DNA from: Sinotaia quadrata | Taxonomy: Eukaryota > Mollusca > Gastropoda > Architaenioglossa > Viviparidae | Direction: 5' to 3' | DNA: 64,000 nt | Assembly: GCA_028829895.1 (NCBI GenBank) | Contig: CM054179.1 | Span: forward strand, 46,272,391 to 46,336,390 | Shown: piece by piece, positions 62,261 to 64,000 of the stretch | Position numbering within the stretch: the stretch's first letter is position 1 | Layout of the letters: each line of letters opens with the position of its first letter | Made by a program: the position numbers and the translations under genes | Notes under the pieces: model-generated | Told to the model about the DNA's origin: nothing | Databases searched by the model: none | Seen by the model: only the letters and a program-made list of their open reading frames with translations

Positions 62261-63406
62261 TGGAGGTATCATAGATTGGACAGCAAATGAAATAAATGAA
62301 CTAGACAGGAAAACAAGAAAACTACTCACAATACATAAAGCCTTACACCCAAAGCAGACGTAGACAGACTATATATATTTCGAAAAATGGGAGGCCGAGG
62401 TCTCAAGAAAATTAATCATGTCATTGAAGGAGAAGTCATTGGCCTTGTGGACTACATCTGGAATAACAACAAAGATGATCCAATGATAGAATTAGTAAAA
62501 ATGAATGGACTATTCCAACCACCAGAAACAGACAAAGAAACATGGAAGAAAACAACGAAGCAAGAACTAGCACATACCTGGAGACAGAAACCTCTACATG
62601 GCCAATATGTACGACAAGCAGACGAAATATCAACAAAGCAATCAACGTACAAAGGGTTGAAAGAGGCAGGATTGAAAGCAGAAACAGAAGCACTCATAAC
62701 AGCTGCACAAGATCAAGCACTCAACACCAAAGCATACAAAACGAAAATCATGAAAATTTCAAATGATTCCAAATGTAGACTTTGCAAATCCATGGATGAG
62801 ACAACAGAACACATACTATCTGGATGTCAGGTTCTGGCTGGAACAGAATACACCAAACCACACAATGAAGTGGCAAAACACATACATAGAAATCTGTGTG
62901 AGAACTATGGCATACAAACCCCAGAAAGAACATGGATGCATCAACCAGAAGCAGTCATCGAAACAGAAGAAGTCAAAATACTGTGGGACTTCGAGATAAG
63001 AACAGACCGGGTGATTATTGCAAGACGACCAGACATTGTAGTTCTCAATAAGACAAACAGAACAGTAACAATTATTGATGTCGCTGTTCCAAGTGATAGA
63101 AACATAAAAACAAAAGAAAGAGAAAAAATAGAAAAATACCAAGACCTCAGATTAGAAATCCAGAGACTGTGGAATGTAAAAGCAGAAGTGATACCAATAG
63201 TGATAGGAGCCTTGGGGAACATAACATCAGAATTGGAAGGCTACCTGAATAAACTCCCTGGAAACCACAGAATCGCTCCACTACTCAAAGCAGCGCTCCT
63301 CGGAAGTGCCCACATCCTCCGTAAAACCTTGGATCTCCCAGAATCTTGGTAAGATTCTGAGACCTTGGTTCACAGCCGACAGTCAAACAGAAGTCGTGGA
63401 AAGAGA

Positions 63407-63409
<3 letters not shown>
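62261..63409 (+). mobile_element. Array unit 23, type N
   Basis: ORF 62387-63352. Private Arg-to-Pro change (TKPHNEV) and TATATATTTCG before the start codon. Confidence 0.9.
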
Positions 63410-63457
<48 letters not shown>

Positions 63458-64000
63458 TGTAGGTATCATAGTTTGGACAGCAAATGAAATAAATGAACTA
63501 GACAGGAAAACAAGAAAACTACTCACAATACATAAAGCCTTACACCCAAAGCAGACGTAGACAGACTATATATATCTCGAAAAATGGGAGGCCGAGGTCT
63601 CAAGAAAATTAAACATGTCATTGAAGGAGAAGTCATTGGCCTTGTGGACTACATCTGGAATAACAACAAAGATGATCCAATGATAGAATTAGTAAAAATG
63701 AATGGACTATTCCAACCACCAGAAACAATCAAAGAAAAATGGAAGAAAACAACGAAGCAAGAACTAGCACATACCTGGAGACAGAAACCTCTACATGGCC
63801 AATATGTACGACAAGCAGACGAAATATCAACAAAGCAATCAACGTACAAAGGGTTGAAAGAGGCAGGATTGAAAGCAGAAACAGAAGCACTCATAACAGC
63901 TGCACAAGATCAAGCACTCAACACCAAAGCACACAAAACGAAAATCATGAAAATTTCAAATGATTCCAAATGTAGACTTTGCAAATCCATGGATGAGACA
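63458..64000 (+). mobile_element. Array unit 24, diverged N-type, cut by window edge
   Basis: Starts TGTAGGTATCATAGTTTGGAC and shows the N one-base deletion and PMIELVKMNG, but has KIKHVIEG, AHKTK and private ETIKEKW changes. It sits where an S unit would be expected. ORF starts at 63584 and is open to the window end. Confidence 0.85.

Larger units (their letters stand above)
35818..64000 (+). repeat. LINE-derived satellite array with higher-order structure
   Basis: Twenty-four head-to-tail 3' ends of the RLE LINE continue past the window edge. Each runs from a type-specific 5' truncation point to the 57-bp 3' UTR and is separated from the next by (AAT)n. Bodies are L 1351, M 1087, N 1149 and S 1039 bp with no length variation within a type. 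All spacers are multiples of three: L to M 51-63, M to N 27, N to S 18, S to L 39-48, L to N 57-60. Each complete unit carries the same-length open frame of 321 codons from MGGRGLKKI to LPESW: pre-knuckle 1-129, knuckle Cys130-Cys133-His142-Cys147, RLE with Pro215-Asp216 and Asp231, and Lys250. Minus-strand frames in every unit are shadows. Confidence 0.95.

Noticed and set aside
35883..63894. Recurrent minus-strand frames of 61-108 codons in every array unit
   Set aside because: They lie opposite the endonuclease frame, have no domain, and repeat only because the unit repeats.
35989..63963. Recurrent 74- and 78-codon plus-strand frames in array units
   Set aside because: Alternative-frame shadows of the 321-codon frame.
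35818..64000. CRISPR-like regular repeat-spacer arrangement
   Set aside because: Repeats are over 1 kb and coding, spacers are microsatellite; the genome is eukaryotic.

Overview
The window looks like animal nuclear DNA from an AT-rich, intron-rich genome. Split exons with good splice sites encode extracellular EGF, SRCR and Ig-like modules. Most of the remaining DNA is transposable elements and microsatellites. The EGF/SRCR mix and the type of LINE would suit a lophotrochozoan such as a mollusc, but the sequence does not prove that. Nothing bacterial or phage-like was seen.

Two things share the window. (1) A minus-strand host gene. Five exons are supported by splice sites and by matching reading phase: EGF (34035-33907), first half of an SRCR domain (33665-33524), second half of the SRCR domain (20566-20382), two EGF modules (20086-19823) and an Ig-like domain (7178-6924). 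The last link, to the Ig exon 12.6 kb away, rests on phase alone. The product would be a secreted or surface receptor. The SRCR domain is cut by a 12,957-bp intron filled with transposons. (2) A non-LTR retrotransposon family of the restriction-like-endonuclease (RLE) type, closest by its features to the R4/Dong clade. It has an N-terminal Myb-like segment, a central reverse transcriptase with YMDD, a C-terminal CX2CX8HX4C knuckle, and an RLE with PD-X14-D and a downstream Lys. A 57-bp 3' UTR is followed by (AAT)n.

Layout. 1-6551: (AC)n, an inverted tandem fragment of the LINE, a near-complete LINE copy with two stop codons, a second 3' copy in tandem, then (AAT)n/(AAG)n. 6924-7178: Ig exon. 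7.8-14.1 kb: decayed LTR-element pieces, including a minus-strand Gag relic. 14.9-18.8 kb: a 65-bp minisatellite, a 5' LINE fragment with a tRNA-like leader, and a LINE 3' copy with a 12-bp target-site duplication. 19.8-20.6 kb: EGF and SRCR exons. 20.9-33.2 kb: a duplicated pseudogene, an antisense LINE split by a solo LTR (target-site duplication GGAAT), and a second solo LTR (duplication GTACG). 33.5-34.0 kb: SRCR and EGF exons. 34.5-64.0 kb: LINE remnants leading into a tandem array.

The outstanding feature is the array from 35818 to the right edge of the window. It holds 24 head-to-tail LINE 3' ends separated by (AAT)n tracts of 18-63 bp. There are four unit types, L, M, N and S, differing in 5' truncation point, with bodies of 1351, 1087, 1149 and 1039 bp. 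Bodies of one type do not differ in length, and the spacers differ by whole AAT steps. The order is S L M N/S L M N S L N S L M N S L N S/L M N S L N N'. A seven-unit block, L-M-N-S-L-N-S (8,423 bp), recurs as a higher-order repeat. Two chimeric units mark unequal exchanges. A simple reading is that an element targeting (AAT)n kept inserting into its own tail, and that unequal crossing-over then amplified the cluster into a satellite. Every complete unit still carries an uninterrupted 321-codon frame covering the knuckle and endonuclease.
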